Assembly: GCA_021735165.1 (NCBI GenBank)
Contig: JAIPHP010000005.1
Coordinates: 1 to 58,525 of the forward strand
Source: Candidatus Woesearchaeota archaeon
GTDB taxonomy: Archaea; Nanobdellota; Nanobdellia; Woesearchaeales; 21-14-0-10-32-9
Length of the DNA stretch: 58,525 nucleotides
Reading direction: 5' to 3'
In this document: one piece after another, positions 7,755-15,496 of the stretch
How positions within the stretch are numbered: the stretch's first letter is position 1
How the letters are laid out: the number at the start of each line of letters is the position of its first letter
Notes under the pieces: model-generated
What the model saw: only the letters and a program-made list of their open reading frames with translations
Told to the model about the DNA's origin: nothing
Database searches by the model: none
Program-made: the position numbers and the translations under genes

Positions 7755-7980
7755 TGAAAATCGCTGCTCCGAGTCTGCTAAGAAACTAAAAGTTTCTTGC
7801 ACACAGAAATCAAAAATGATTTCTTCGTGTATCTCCGCCCTAAATGCACAGAAACAAAGTTTCTAACACAACAAAAATGAACGAACATTTTTGTGCAGTT
7901 CGGAGTACGACAAAAGCAAAGCTTTTGTGTACAATAAATGCAAAGCATTTATTTGTATTAAACCCCCTTCGCTAGCGCGC
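7755..7980. mobile_element. hairpin-rich insertion element, copy A (226 bp)
   Basis: It shares its start (AAAATCGCTGCTCC) and end (CCCCCTTCGCTAGCGCGC) with copy B at 44797-45024, and is flanked by AATAA at 7750-7754 and 7981-7985. Removing the element and one AATAA rebuilds GGGCCTAAAATAAAAC, the expected right arm and AAC box of cassette 8. The interior is a string of hairpins with CAAAG-type loops (AGAAAC-aaa-GTTTCT, ACAAAAGC-aaa-GCTTTTGT, AATAAATGC-aaa-GCATTTATT). It has no gene, so it is non-autonomous. Confidence 0.7.
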
Positions 7981-7981
7981 A

Positions 7982-8077
7982 ATAAAACTCTGCAGGTTTC
8001 GACTTCGCCGACCATTGCACTAACTCTTGGTCGAAACAAGTTTCGACAGACATAACAAGTGGTAGACGTAATTGCAA
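7982..8077. other. attC-like site 8 (interrupted upstream)
   Basis: Linker of 96 bp after the element. R'' is ATAAAAC (7982-7988), then hairpins around TTGGTCGAAACAAGTTTCGAC, a degenerate core CATAACAAGTGGTAGAC, and AATTGCAA (8070-8077). The left arm of cassette 8 (7055-7067) pairs with 7742-7754 at 12 of 13 positions. Confidence 0.5.
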
Positions 8078-8154
8078 GACGGCACTAAAATACAAAAATA
8101 GTAAGAAGGCACTTCTAACCCCCAACCATCCGCCCCAACGCGGAAGAATCTGTT

Positions 8155-8634
8155 CTAATAATCTCCAGGCGGAATTCCTTTCCAAAAATCGGGATCTAAA
8201 CGTTCAATTCCAAGTTTTTCATCCCTATACTTTGCTAATTTACCATTAATTTCTAAAGCTGTTTTGTAAGGAATATCAAATCTTACGCGTCCTTTTTCAT
8301 CTTCAGATTCTCTCATTATCCCTTGCTGAAGTGAAGCGTATGGTCTTGTTTTTGGGATTACTTCTACCCAGACACCTAAATCGTTTGCATCTTCAGATAA
8401 TTCTCTTTTGATTCCAGCAATATCTGTAAATGTTTTGTAACTTACTCCGTATCTGCCATCGTTGAATCCTTGATATACAGCTATTTTTCTAATCTCTTGT
8501 TCCAAATGATCGGCAGACCTTCCATACATTTCATAGGTAGTATTTTTTGGAATTTCGGTTTTGTCACATCCAACTACCCCTAAAGCTAAAGCCACTACCA
8601 AAGCAATTCCACTAAGTGTTTTTTTGATTGTCAT
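8155..8634 (-). CDS. lipoprotein, unknown function (159 aa, cassette 9)
   Basis: N-terminal signal MTIKKTLSGIALVVALALG followed by lipobox VVGC (Cys23) and a soluble domain of unknown family with no recognised catalytic residues. The protein would be exported and lipid-anchored; a prolipoprotein diacylglyceryl transferase gene is present at 38074. A TATA-like box on the minus strand at about 8655-8664 gives a leaderless start. The base composition is less AT-rich than most neighbours, consistent with recent acquisition. Confidence 0.7.
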   Translation of the reverse strand: MTIKKTLSGIALVVALALGVVGCDKTEIPKNTTYEMYGRSADHLEQEIRKIAVYQGFNDGRYGVSYKTFTDIAGIKRELSEDANDLGVWVEVIPKTRPYASLQQGIMRESEDEKGRVRFDIPYKTALEINGKLAKYRDEKLGIERLDPDFWKGIPPGDY

Positions 8635-8748
8635 ACATCCGTTATATGCTGCGAGTATTTAAATCTTTCTATTGTTCACCACTTAGGAGAGACTACATAG
8701 AACCTGCCATCCAGAAGTACCCTCTCAAAAACATTAAAACGTTCCCTC

Positions 8749-8833
8749 TCACAACTCTGAAATTTTGCCTCGGCATCGTTGCACTAAATTTCAGCCCTAC
8801 GGAGAATACAACAGTAATTATGTCTAATTCAGA
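8749..8833. other. attC-like site 9
   Basis: Linker of 85 bp. R'' is TCACAAC (8749-8755), then stem CTGAAATTT/AAATTTCAG with nested TGCC/GGCA, degenerate core ACAACAGTAATTAT and AATTCAGA (8826-8833). No arm matching R'' is found at the start of cassette 9 (8072), so this cassette may be a fusion of two. Confidence 0.5.
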
Positions 8834-9197
8834 ATTCGGGCTTAAACGGATTTTGTATCAATCTTCCTCTGTAAACAGAATTTCCATTTACTCCTGCTCC
8901 GCAACCGCAAGTTTTTCTTCTATCTACAAAATCCTTTGGATCTAATCCATATTTAAGAACTTCATCTTGAAATTCTCTATCGCAACAATCCCTATTTTCA
9001 ACTTTGCTTAAACCATATTTTTGAGCGTTTTCCTCAAGCCAACCATCGCCGCCAGTAAACATAATATATGCTTCTGAATCATGACCCTCGCAACTATTTG
9101 TTGTTCTATAACAATGTTTCCATAGTTGACCAACTAGCCCTCTTATTCCTTCATCTATTTCTAACCCATCCATAGTTGCGAGCATATTTCTTTTCAT
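8829..9197 (-). CDS. Cys-rich hypothetical protein (122 aa, cassette 10)
   Basis: Unrecognised family. Conserved-looking features are HCYRTTNSCEGHD (about 28-40), a CC pair (71-72) and CGCG (97-100), which could bind a metal. A TATA-like box near 9219-9228 on the minus strand supports the ATG at 9197. The last codons (PEF, stop) are encoded by the cassette arm itself. Confidence 0.65.
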   Translation of the reverse strand: MKRNMLATMDGLEIDEGIRGLVGQLWKHCYRTTNSCEGHDSEAYIMFTGGDGWLEENAQKYGLSKVENRDCCDREFQDEVLKYGLDPKDFVDRRKTCGCGAGVNGNSVYRGRLIQNPFKPEF

Positions 9198-9282
9198 ATA
9201 CTATTATGTTTACTCGACCACATATAAAGTTTTCGTATTGTTACTACTAATTAGTTGCTAGTTTTTAAGATGGAGCCCGAAT

Positions 9283-9372
9283 TCTGAACTCAAAATCCTT
9301 CAGATTTTACCCTGCTGTGCTCTCCTCCTTTCAGTCGTCAGGGGACTTAACAAGGATTAAATTCAATTCGGG
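9283..9372. other. attC-like site 10, right end of array
   Basis: Linker of 90 bp. R'' is TCTGAAC (9283-9289), ending an arm (9274-9288) that is the reverse complement of 8828-8842. Core TTAACAAGGATTAA is followed by AATTCGGG (9365-9372). No matching arm is found further right, so this is taken as the array end. From 9373 to 9486 I see nothing else. Confidence 0.6.
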
Positions 9373-9486
9373 GCTCACCCCCACAGAGGTTAAAACCAAA
9401 AATTCTAATGTTGTTAAATACAAAAAGAAATAAATCATATCCTAATAAAACGACATTGCGGCTCAATAGGCAGTAATTCTTATATA

Positions 9487-10521
9487 CTAAATTTTAATAA
9501 TATTTGTTAGTTCTTCTAGCCTATTCTTTATACTGAAGTCGTGAATACCACTTATTAATTCTTTAGCTTTCTCAACATGCTCATTATTCAAATCCTTTAC
9601 ATATACTGGAATTCCTGAATCCTTAATAATTTCAATAATCTCTTCTTTTCTTCTCGAATGATTTTCAGTTACAAATTTTCTGTAATTTTCTGGTAACCAA
9701 GTCAATGCTTCTTTTGTCATAAAAGCTCTGCTTTTTCCTTCTTCAATATCTTTTTGGAAATCTTCCCAATCATCTCTTATTTGAAAAGCTATCCCTAAAT
9801 TAAATCCCAACTCTTCGGCAGCGACTGTTTGCTCCTCGTTTAACATAGCATAAGTTGCACCAAGTTCAGCAGAGTATTTAACAAAATTAGCAGTCGTCTT
9901 TCCAATCATATGCAAATAATCTTTTTCAGAAATCGGACCAATGCCTGTGTATATTAAATCGATAGATTGCCCAACATAGATATCGCCTAATAGGTTATTC
10001 CATCCTTTTATAATTTTGAATTTTTTATCATTAGACAACTTAGAATTTTCTACTGTTTCATAAAAATCAGTTGTAACAATAGAATAAAGTATTCTTGAAT
10101 TTGTTGATCGTAAATCTAAATCATTATACTTTTCAGGATTATCTATTGCCTGATCTATTACTAGCGTTTCAAGTTCTAATCCTTGTAAAGCTTTCAAATT
10201 TTTCTCATGATTTATATCCGTCTTTATTTCTTTAGGTTCAAAAAAAGAGCAATACATTAAGCCCAATAATTGAACTGAACCTTCAAGTCTGTTTGAATAA
10301 TTTTTTTCCTTCTTTATTTGGTCTTCAAATATTTCAGTCAATCCGTTTATCATCCCTAAATTCTTCCCTTTTTCTCGTAATTCAATAGGGTTATAACAAA
10401 TCGAAAGTATTGATTTGCCATATTCTTTAAACACGTCAGGTAATTGTTCAAAATTATTTGAAGTATTAATCTGTTCTAAATCAAGAGATCCTAAAGTTCC
10501 TAATACGCCTAATACGCCCAT
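9487..10521 (-). CDS. polyprenyl (isoprenyl) diphosphate synthase family protein
   Basis: The second aspartate-rich motif is clear: GIAFQIRDDWEDF (about 244-256). Upstream, GQSIDL and a KTTANFV lysine region fit the E-type prenyl synthase fold, which makes geranylgeranyl-type chains for archaeal lipids. The first motif is altered: VIDQAIDNPEKYNDLDLR (about 122-139) has DxxxD where DDxxD is expected, so activity or chain length may differ. The start has a ribosome-binding site, AGGTGATAA, 2-3 nt before the ATG. It is the first gene right of the cassette array. Confidence 0.75.
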   Translation of the reverse strand: MGVLGVLGTLGSLDLEQINTSNNFEQLPDVFKEYGKSILSICYNPIELREKGKNLGMINGLTEIFEDQIKKEKNYSNRLEGSVQLLGLMYCSFFEPKEIKTDINHEKNLKALQGLELETLVIDQAIDNPEKYNDLDLRSTNSRILYSIVTTDFYETVENSKLSNDKKFKIIKGWNNLLGDIYVGQSIDLIYTGIGPISEKDYLHMIGKTTANFVKYSAELGATYAMLNEEQTVAAEELGFNLGIAFQIRDDWEDFQKDIEEGKSRAFMTKEALTWLPENYRKFVTENHSRRKEEIIEIIKDSGIPVYVKDLNNEHVEKAKELISGIHDFSIKNRLEELTNIIKI

Positions 10522-10596
10522 TTATTATCACCTTAAATTTGATACAAAAAGGAAATCAACTTAATAATTTAATATTTTTATCGGAATATTCCTATA

Positions 10597-11262
10597 TTAT
10601 TTATTTCGATTTTCAAAAACTTTTTGTTCTGCTTTTGCCAAATGAAACTGATATGTAGAAATAGAAACTCCCATTAGTTTTGCTAACATTTCAAGTTTAA
10701 TCTTTCTCGGATAACCAAAATACCCATTATCAATAGCCAAATCAAGAGCAACTTGTTGTTTATCAGTTAACTTTTTTAATGGCGAAATTATTCTTAACGT
10801 AGAAAATTTCTGTTTTTTAAGATGATGTAATTCAAATTCTACTGCAACCCATTTATGAGCTAAGCTAATCACATTTTCAAATTCTTTTCTATCAGGGCAA
10901 CTTATTTCCCAGTGCTCATAACCTTTTTTGTCCACAAAAGTCGGTTTTGTATAAATAAACTTAGGATTATAAGCCAATTTAATTGCTTGAGCTCTTTCAG
11001 ATTTTATAGGTTCAGAGTAAATGAAAATAAACATATTTCCATTAAATTCAAAATAATGAGTTTTTTTATCTTTACGAAGAGAAGTCATAAAGTTTTCAAC
11101 TCCTTTTTTATCTCCCTGAACTAACCCAACACTTGTAACAAATATTCTCTTGTTTTCAACATAATTATTCAAAGCATAATAAAAAATTTCAACATCAAAT
11201 TCAACTGTTCTCTTACAAAAAGGACCTTCTTTTTCTTTAACACTAGCTTTCAAATGCCACAT
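10597..11262 (-). CDS. Bat/HTH-10 family transcriptional regulator (221 aa)
   Basis: The C-terminal 55 residues (LTDKQQVALDLAIDNGYFGY, then KLEMLAKLMGVS, then YQFHLAKAEQK) match the archaeal bacterio-opsin-activator-type helix-turn-helix. The N-terminal 150 residues resemble the variable sensor part of these proteins. It probably regulates a nearby or metabolic target; none can be named. Confidence 0.75.
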   Translation of the reverse strand: MWHLKASVKEKEGPFCKRTVEFDVEIFYYALNNYVENKRIFVTSVGLVQGDKKGVENFMTSLRKDKKTHYFEFNGNMFIFIYSEPIKSERAQAIKLAYNPKFIYTKPTFVDKKGYEHWEISCPDRKEFENVISLAHKWVAVEFELHHLKKQKFSTLRIISPLKKLTDKQQVALDLAIDNGYFGYPRKIKLEMLAKLMGVSISTYQFHLAKAEQKVFENRNK

Positions 11263-11455
11263 ATATAATAATAGGAATAATCCGATATTTATACTTTGCG
11301 ATTGATTTTAAAAAAGGCGTAAATATTGTTGCCTACGAAGAATAAATCTAATAAAAAATAATTTATTAACATTAGAAAACAGTAGAAATAAATTTTAAAA
11401 ACTAAGGTGCCCCAAAGGAGCACCACATCCGAGTTCCATTAATAAAGAATAAAAA

Positions 11456-11596
11456 CGCCACGACCCGGATTTGAACCGGGAACTCCCGAAGGAACAAGCT
11501 CGCTGGTATTATTTTCTGTTAACCTAATATTAGGTTATTCCAGGCCTACGCTTCTTTTTCAAGAATTTGCGCAATACCAGATTATGCGATCGTGGC
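11456..11596 (-). tRNA. tRNA-Ser(GGA) with two introns
   Basis: Exons on the minus strand are 11596-11567, 11545-11538 and 11500-11456. Spliced, they give a complete 83-nt class II tRNA: acceptor GCCACGA/TCGTGGC, T-arm CCCGG-TTCAAAT-CCGGG, variable arm TTCC-ttc-GGGA, anticodon stem CAAGC/GCTTG and loop CTGGAAA with anticodon GGA. The discriminator base is G, as expected for serine. Intron 1 (21 nt, after position 29) and intron 2 (37 nt, after position 37) each fold into a bulge-helix-bulge with 4-bp central helices GCGC/GCGT and CTGG/CCAG. CCA is not encoded. Confidence 0.9.
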
Positions 11597-11747
11597 ACCA
11601 ATCTTTAAGAATATATTTTTCATTTATAAACCTAATGATTCTTTTCCATCTGTTTAGCGCTACTTTTTTATTTCTCTTAGAATAATTCATAAACTCTGGA
11701 ATTCTTTTTAAATACATAAATATTCTTATATTGCGCAACACCATAGA

Positions 11748-13844
11748 TTAAGTTTTGTCTTTGAATTGTACTTCTTGAACCAATAATGTTGCTTCTATTT
11801 CTGTTTCTTGTATTATCTGGCTTTTTTTGATTTCTATTCTTTTTTTGAAGAAAGGTGCGTCTAGAACAAGAGATTCATATTCACCCCCTTCTCCAGCTAT
11901 GTTGAAACCATTTTTCTTATTTAATAGTTTTAGCCGTTCCAAGTGGTTTTGTGTTATTTTTTCTCCGAGCCAACCAACATGTAAACCCTCTGCAGCAATT
12001 TTTATTATTCTGAAATCAAATCCTTTATTTATAAGGAGTTGAACTTCTTTTTCTTGATCCATGTGCCATAGCGGACTAAAACATTTTATTCCGAGTTCTT
12101 CACATATGTTTTCTATTCTTTTTCTTTGATAGTTACTATATAATGCGCCTGTTATTATGCCTTCTATTTTGTATTTTTGCATAGAGTTTTTTATTGCTTC
12201 TTTTAGTTCTTTTAGTTCTTTTTCTTTTTCTCCTTTAGTATCTTTTAGTATTATGGGAATATTTGCTGCTTCTGCTTGTATTATTGCTAAGTGCGTGTTA
12301 GGACCGTGATACATGTAGGAGTCTTTATTTTGGCTTTGTATTGTTATAAAGCATCGTATTTCATAGTTTTGATCCATCATTATTTGTGTTGCAAGAAGCG
12401 AGTCTTTTCCTGTGCTTAGTAGTACGCCTAGTTTTACGTTTCCTTCATTGTAAAATTGTTTTAGGTATTGTGCTTTTGTTTCTTTACTTTTATTTGCTAA
12501 TTTTTGTATTGCTTTATCAAAGTTAGATCCGTATTGTGCTGCTTTTTTCTTGCGTTCAGCATATTTTTCTGGGAGGCCTTGTTTTTTTGCTATTTTTCTT
12601 AATATAATCTTTTTTTGTTCGCTGTTTAATTTTAGGTTTTCAGGTATTGTTAACGCATATTTTACCAGTTGTTTGTCTAAGAATGGAAGTCTTAGTTCTA
12701 TTGTTTGACTCATTGTTATTACATCGTCTCTGTATAGATCTCGTTCGTAGATTTTTCTTAATCCTGCTAAGCATTCTTCATTTATGTCTTGTGAGTTTTC
12801 ATGTCTTTGATATCCTGCAAATATTTCTTCGCTTCCAAGACCCGAAAATAGTATTTTTACGCCATCTTCTTTTGCCATTTCTGAACTTAAAAAAAAAGGT
12901 AATGCAACTCCTGCTTTTACTACGTTGTTGTCCTCTATTAAGGGCAGTATTTTTTTTAGATATTCTGGAACTTCATCAAGTGGTATTTCTTTTATTTTTA
13001 GTTCGAATCCTAGTTCTTTTGCGGCTTTTTTCGCCCATTCTGTGTCTTCTGCGTTTTTTAGTCCAGGTTCTTTTAGTGCTGCTGTATAGCAAGTGAATGG
13101 AATCCCTAATTTTTTTAGTTTGTATGCTATGTACGTGGAATCTATTCCTCCTGAAAATAGTATTCCTATTTTTTTGTCTTTTATTATTCTTTTTTGTATT
13201 GCTTTTTCTATGAGTGTTTCTGTTTTTTGTACTATTTGTTCTTCTTGTGTTTCCGGGTTGCCTAAAACTTTGAAGTATTCTCTGTCGTATTCTTTTAGTT
13301 CTTTGTTTTGTATATCGTACATCAGTATTTTTCTTGGGTTTAGTTCTTTTATGTATGCTCTGTCTAATTCTTGAGAAAGTAGTGCTTTTCTTTCGCTTGC
13401 AAAAGCAAATTTGCCTTCGGGGTCATGGTAGTACCATAAGGGTTTTACTCCTATTATGTCTCTTGCTAGGAATACGTGCTGAATTTCTTTGTTCCATAAT
13501 GTGAGTGCATAAACTCCGTCGAGTTCTTCAAGTGAATTGTGGAGGTCATGACTATTTTTTAAAAAATTAAAAAGAACTTCAGCGTCGTTTTTTCCTTTTA
13601 ATTCATATTTTTCTTGTAATTCTTTCCAGTTGTATATTTCGCAGTTTGTTGCAAAGATAAATTTTTCATTTTCTAAGGGTTGAGGTATTTTGTCAATTAT
13701 TGCATGAAGGCAATGCCCTATACATCCATTTTGATTTTGAATAGTATTTGAAGAGTCTTTTCCTCTGTATTCTATTATTTTTATTCCTTCTTTCGTTTTG
13801 TTTTCGTTATCTTCAAAATTGAAGAACCCTATTATCCCACACAT
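11748..13844 (-). CDS. asparagine synthetase (glutamine-hydrolysing) fused to Dph6-like ATP-PP loop domain (698 aa)
   Basis: Starting at MCGIIGFF, Cys2 is the glutaminase nucleophile (class II amidotransferase, about 1-190). Residues 205-450 form the asparagine synthetase domain with PP-loop SGGIDS (231-236). Residues 470-698 form a second PP-loop domain with STGKDS (477-482), YMYHGPNTH, GALYSNYQR, PLWHMDQE and GEGGEYESLV, which match diphthine-ammonia ligase (Dph6). The longer upstream reading frame is rejected because Cys2 must follow the initiator Met. The fusion could supply ammonia from glutamine to the Dph6 domain; the target EF-2 gene lies at 20070. Confidence 0.85.
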   Translation of the reverse strand: MCGIIGFFNFEDNENKTKEGIKIIEYRGKDSSNTIQNQNGCIGHCLHAIIDKIPQPLENEKFIFATNCEIYNWKELQEKYELKGKNDAEVLFNFLKNSHDLHNSLEELDGVYALTLWNKEIQHVFLARDIIGVKPLWYYHDPEGKFAFASERKALLSQELDRAYIKELNPRKILMYDIQNKELKEYDREYFKVLGNPETQEEQIVQKTETLIEKAIQKRIIKDKKIGILFSGGIDSTYIAYKLKKLGIPFTCYTAALKEPGLKNAEDTEWAKKAAKELGFELKIKEIPLDEVPEYLKKILPLIEDNNVVKAGVALPFFLSSEMAKEDGVKILFSGLGSEEIFAGYQRHENSQDINEECLAGLRKIYERDLYRDDVITMSQTIELRLPFLDKQLVKYALTIPENLKLNSEQKKIILRKIAKKQGLPEKYAERKKKAAQYGSNFDKAIQKLANKSKETKAQYLKQFYNEGNVKLGVLLSTGKDSLLATQIMMDQNYEIRCFITIQSQNKDSYMYHGPNTHLAIIQAEAANIPIILKDTKGEKEKELKELKEAIKNSMQKYKIEGIITGALYSNYQRKRIENICEELGIKCFSPLWHMDQEKEVQLLINKGFDFRIIKIAAEGLHVGWLGEKITQNHLERLKLLNKKNGFNIAGEGGEYESLVLDAPFFKKRIEIKKSQIIQETEIEATLLVQEVQFKDKT

Positions 13845-13889
13845 ATTATTTAGAAAAGAAATTCTATTTATAAAGATATACAAATAATT

Positions 13890-14044
13890 GGGCTCTGTCC
13901 GAAAAGTTATTGCTAGCTTGAAGCAAAATTGAGATGAGCACATTGACAACGTCAATAACGCCGGTGCTCATCGGTAAAAATTCATACTGCAAAGCAGATG
14001 ATATATCTTTCCAGCGATAAATCAAAATATTCCAGACAGAGCCC
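13890..14044. mobile_element. MITE-like element, 155 bp
   Basis: Perfect 10-bp terminal inverted repeats GGGCTCTGTC (13890-13899) and GACAGAGCCC (14035-14044) are flanked by near-identical 8-bp direct repeats, AAATAATT (13882-13889) and AAGTAATT (14045-14052). An internal inverted repeat GATGAGCAC/GTGCTCATC lies in the centre. It is too short for a transposase, so probably mobilised in trans; the 8-bp duplication is what several DDE families, including IS6, produce. Confidence 0.75.
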
Positions 14045-14070
14045 AAGTAATTGATAAAACTTATTTAACT

Positions 14071-15486
14071 TCATTTAACATAAGAATATTTTTCAAATGA
14101 AAACATACCAAAATTTATTGGCGTTTCAATCATATATTTTGATGCTGATTCAAGCATTTCCTGTTTTGTTTCCAGTATTTCAGTAATGTTTGTTTTTGTT
14201 GTATATTTTATCATCAACTTCATTAATAAAGGATAGTCAAATTTTATTGCTTTGTTCAAATCCGCATTCTGTTCATCTTCATGCATTTTTAAATAGTATT
14301 TTTTGTAATCTTGAAGAATTTTTTCATTTTTTAGTAATTCGTCAAACAATTGTGCTCCTGGTGTCGGAACAACTATGTCTGCATATACTTTTGTCAAATA
14401 AGAATACCTTTTTGATGCTTCTTTGATAAATTCTTTGTTTTTATTTAATGATTCTGATGATTCATCTTTTGTCCCTAACAATATTGGTATGTAAAAATTT
14501 ATGCCTAATGATTCTAGAATATCATATTTTGAGAAAATATCGTTAAAATTGTCATAATTTATATCATATCTTTTTTTCATGTTTGTAAGTATTTTTTCAT
14601 CTACATTTTCCAGTCCTATAAAGAAGTCTCTTAAGTTCAGTTCTTTTAGAATTTCCATTCTTTTCTTAGTGACTGCATCAAGGTCTCCGTAAAATCTAAA
14701 ATAAACATTCTCAAGATGACTTGGTCTTTCACGGAGCACTTTTTGGGGATATTCTCCTATTAGGAAATCATCTCCTGTTTCAAAGAAATAATTGATTCCG
14801 TATTTGTTTAATGATTCGACCATTTTCCAGAAATTTTTTGGGCTCAATACTTTTACTGCATTGTAAGGTGTTGAGCAGAACATACATAAATCTTTTTTTA
14901 GTGCTTTTATACAGCCTCTTGTTGTGGATATTGGAAAAGGAGTTATTTTATCAATGTTATAGTCTTTTTGTCTTGAGTCCCATTGTTTGATGTATTTTTT
15001 GAATGTGTCAAAATTTAGTGTTGGAAGTTTATTTATATTATGTGGGATGTTTATTATTTTGTTTTTCTGATTAGTTTCTTTTAACAAACTAAGGAGTGCA
15101 GCTTCTCCGTATTGAGCAATTACATAGTCCACTAGTTTGTTTTTTAGAAGTTTCACTCCAAGTGCTTCCCCATTTACATTCCCTACCAAGATTTTGCTTT
15201 TTGGAGAGTTTTCTCTGGTAAATTGCACGTATTTTAGGGTGTTATTATGGTTAAAGAATAGATCTCCATATCCTACAAAATCATATTCTTTTTTTATTTC
15301 TTTTTTTATTTCTTCTGTGGTACTAAATCTTCCGTCAATTATTTTTATGTTTACGTCAGGCATTTCCTTTTTTACTATGTTTTCAAGTGTTGTTAGTCCT
15401 AGTGAAGGTGGTTCGTGTTTGTATCCTGAATCGAGTTTATTGTGTGGTGGATCGTGTTCGCTGTATATTAGAAGAACTGATTTCAT
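14071..15486 (-). CDS. radical SAM protein with N-terminal B12-binding-like domain (about 471 aa)
   Basis: Residues 1-130 resemble the cobalamin-binding Rossmann domain of B12-dependent radical SAM enzymes (HEPPSLGLTTLE, then VGYGDLFF). The radical SAM core follows with a wide-spaced cluster motif, RGCIKALKKDLCMFCS (CX8CX2C instead of CX3CX2C), and ETGDDFLI, then FIGLENVD. Specificity is unknown. It starts at ATG 15486, or at GTG 15495, two bases after the PanD stop; the two genes are therefore coupled. Confidence 0.75.
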   Translation of the reverse strand: MKSVLLIYSEHDPPHNKLDSGYKHEPPSLGLTTLENIVKKEMPDVNIKIIDGRFSTTEEIKKEIKKEYDFVGYGDLFFNHNNTLKYVQFTRENSPKSKILVGNVNGEALGVKLLKNKLVDYVIAQYGEAALLSLLKETNQKNKIINIPHNINKLPTLNFDTFKKYIKQWDSRQKDYNIDKITPFPISTTRGCIKALKKDLCMFCSTPYNAVKVLSPKNFWKMVESLNKYGINYFFETGDDFLIGEYPQKVLRERPSHLENVYFRFYGDLDAVTKKRMEILKELNLRDFFIGLENVDEKILTNMKKRYDINYDNFNDIFSKYDILESLGINFYIPILLGTKDESSESLNKNKEFIKEASKRYSYLTKVYADIVVPTPGAQLFDELLKNEKILQDYKKYYLKMHEDEQNADLNKAIKFDYPLLMKLMIKYTTKTNITEILETKQEMLESASKYMIETPINFGMFSFEKYSYVK

Positions 15487-15496
15487 TTCCAACACA

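Noticed and set aside
7641-7990. Repeated short motifs resembling a CRISPR array
   Set aside because: Repeats are inverted hairpins of varied sequence, not regularly spaced direct repeats with unique spacers, and no cas genes are present.
147-9288. Ordinary transposon ends as explanation of the cassette arms
   Set aside because: Arms differ between cassettes, lack target duplications and adjoin a conserved linker, unlike transposon terminal repeats.
11559-11744. 61-residue reading frame on the minus strand
   Set aside because: It overlaps the tRNA-Ser gene and has no recognisable protein features.
12647-13374. Plus-strand frames opposite the asparagine synthetase
   Set aside because: Leu-rich mirror frames; the minus-strand gene has all catalytic motifs.
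13844-13955. Extension of the asparagine synthetase N-terminus by 37 residues
   Set aside because: The glutaminase Cys must be residue 2, so MCGIIG is the true start.
13864-14046. 60-residue reading frame in the MITE
   Set aside because: It spans the element ends and has no transposase motif, so it is likely a chance frame.
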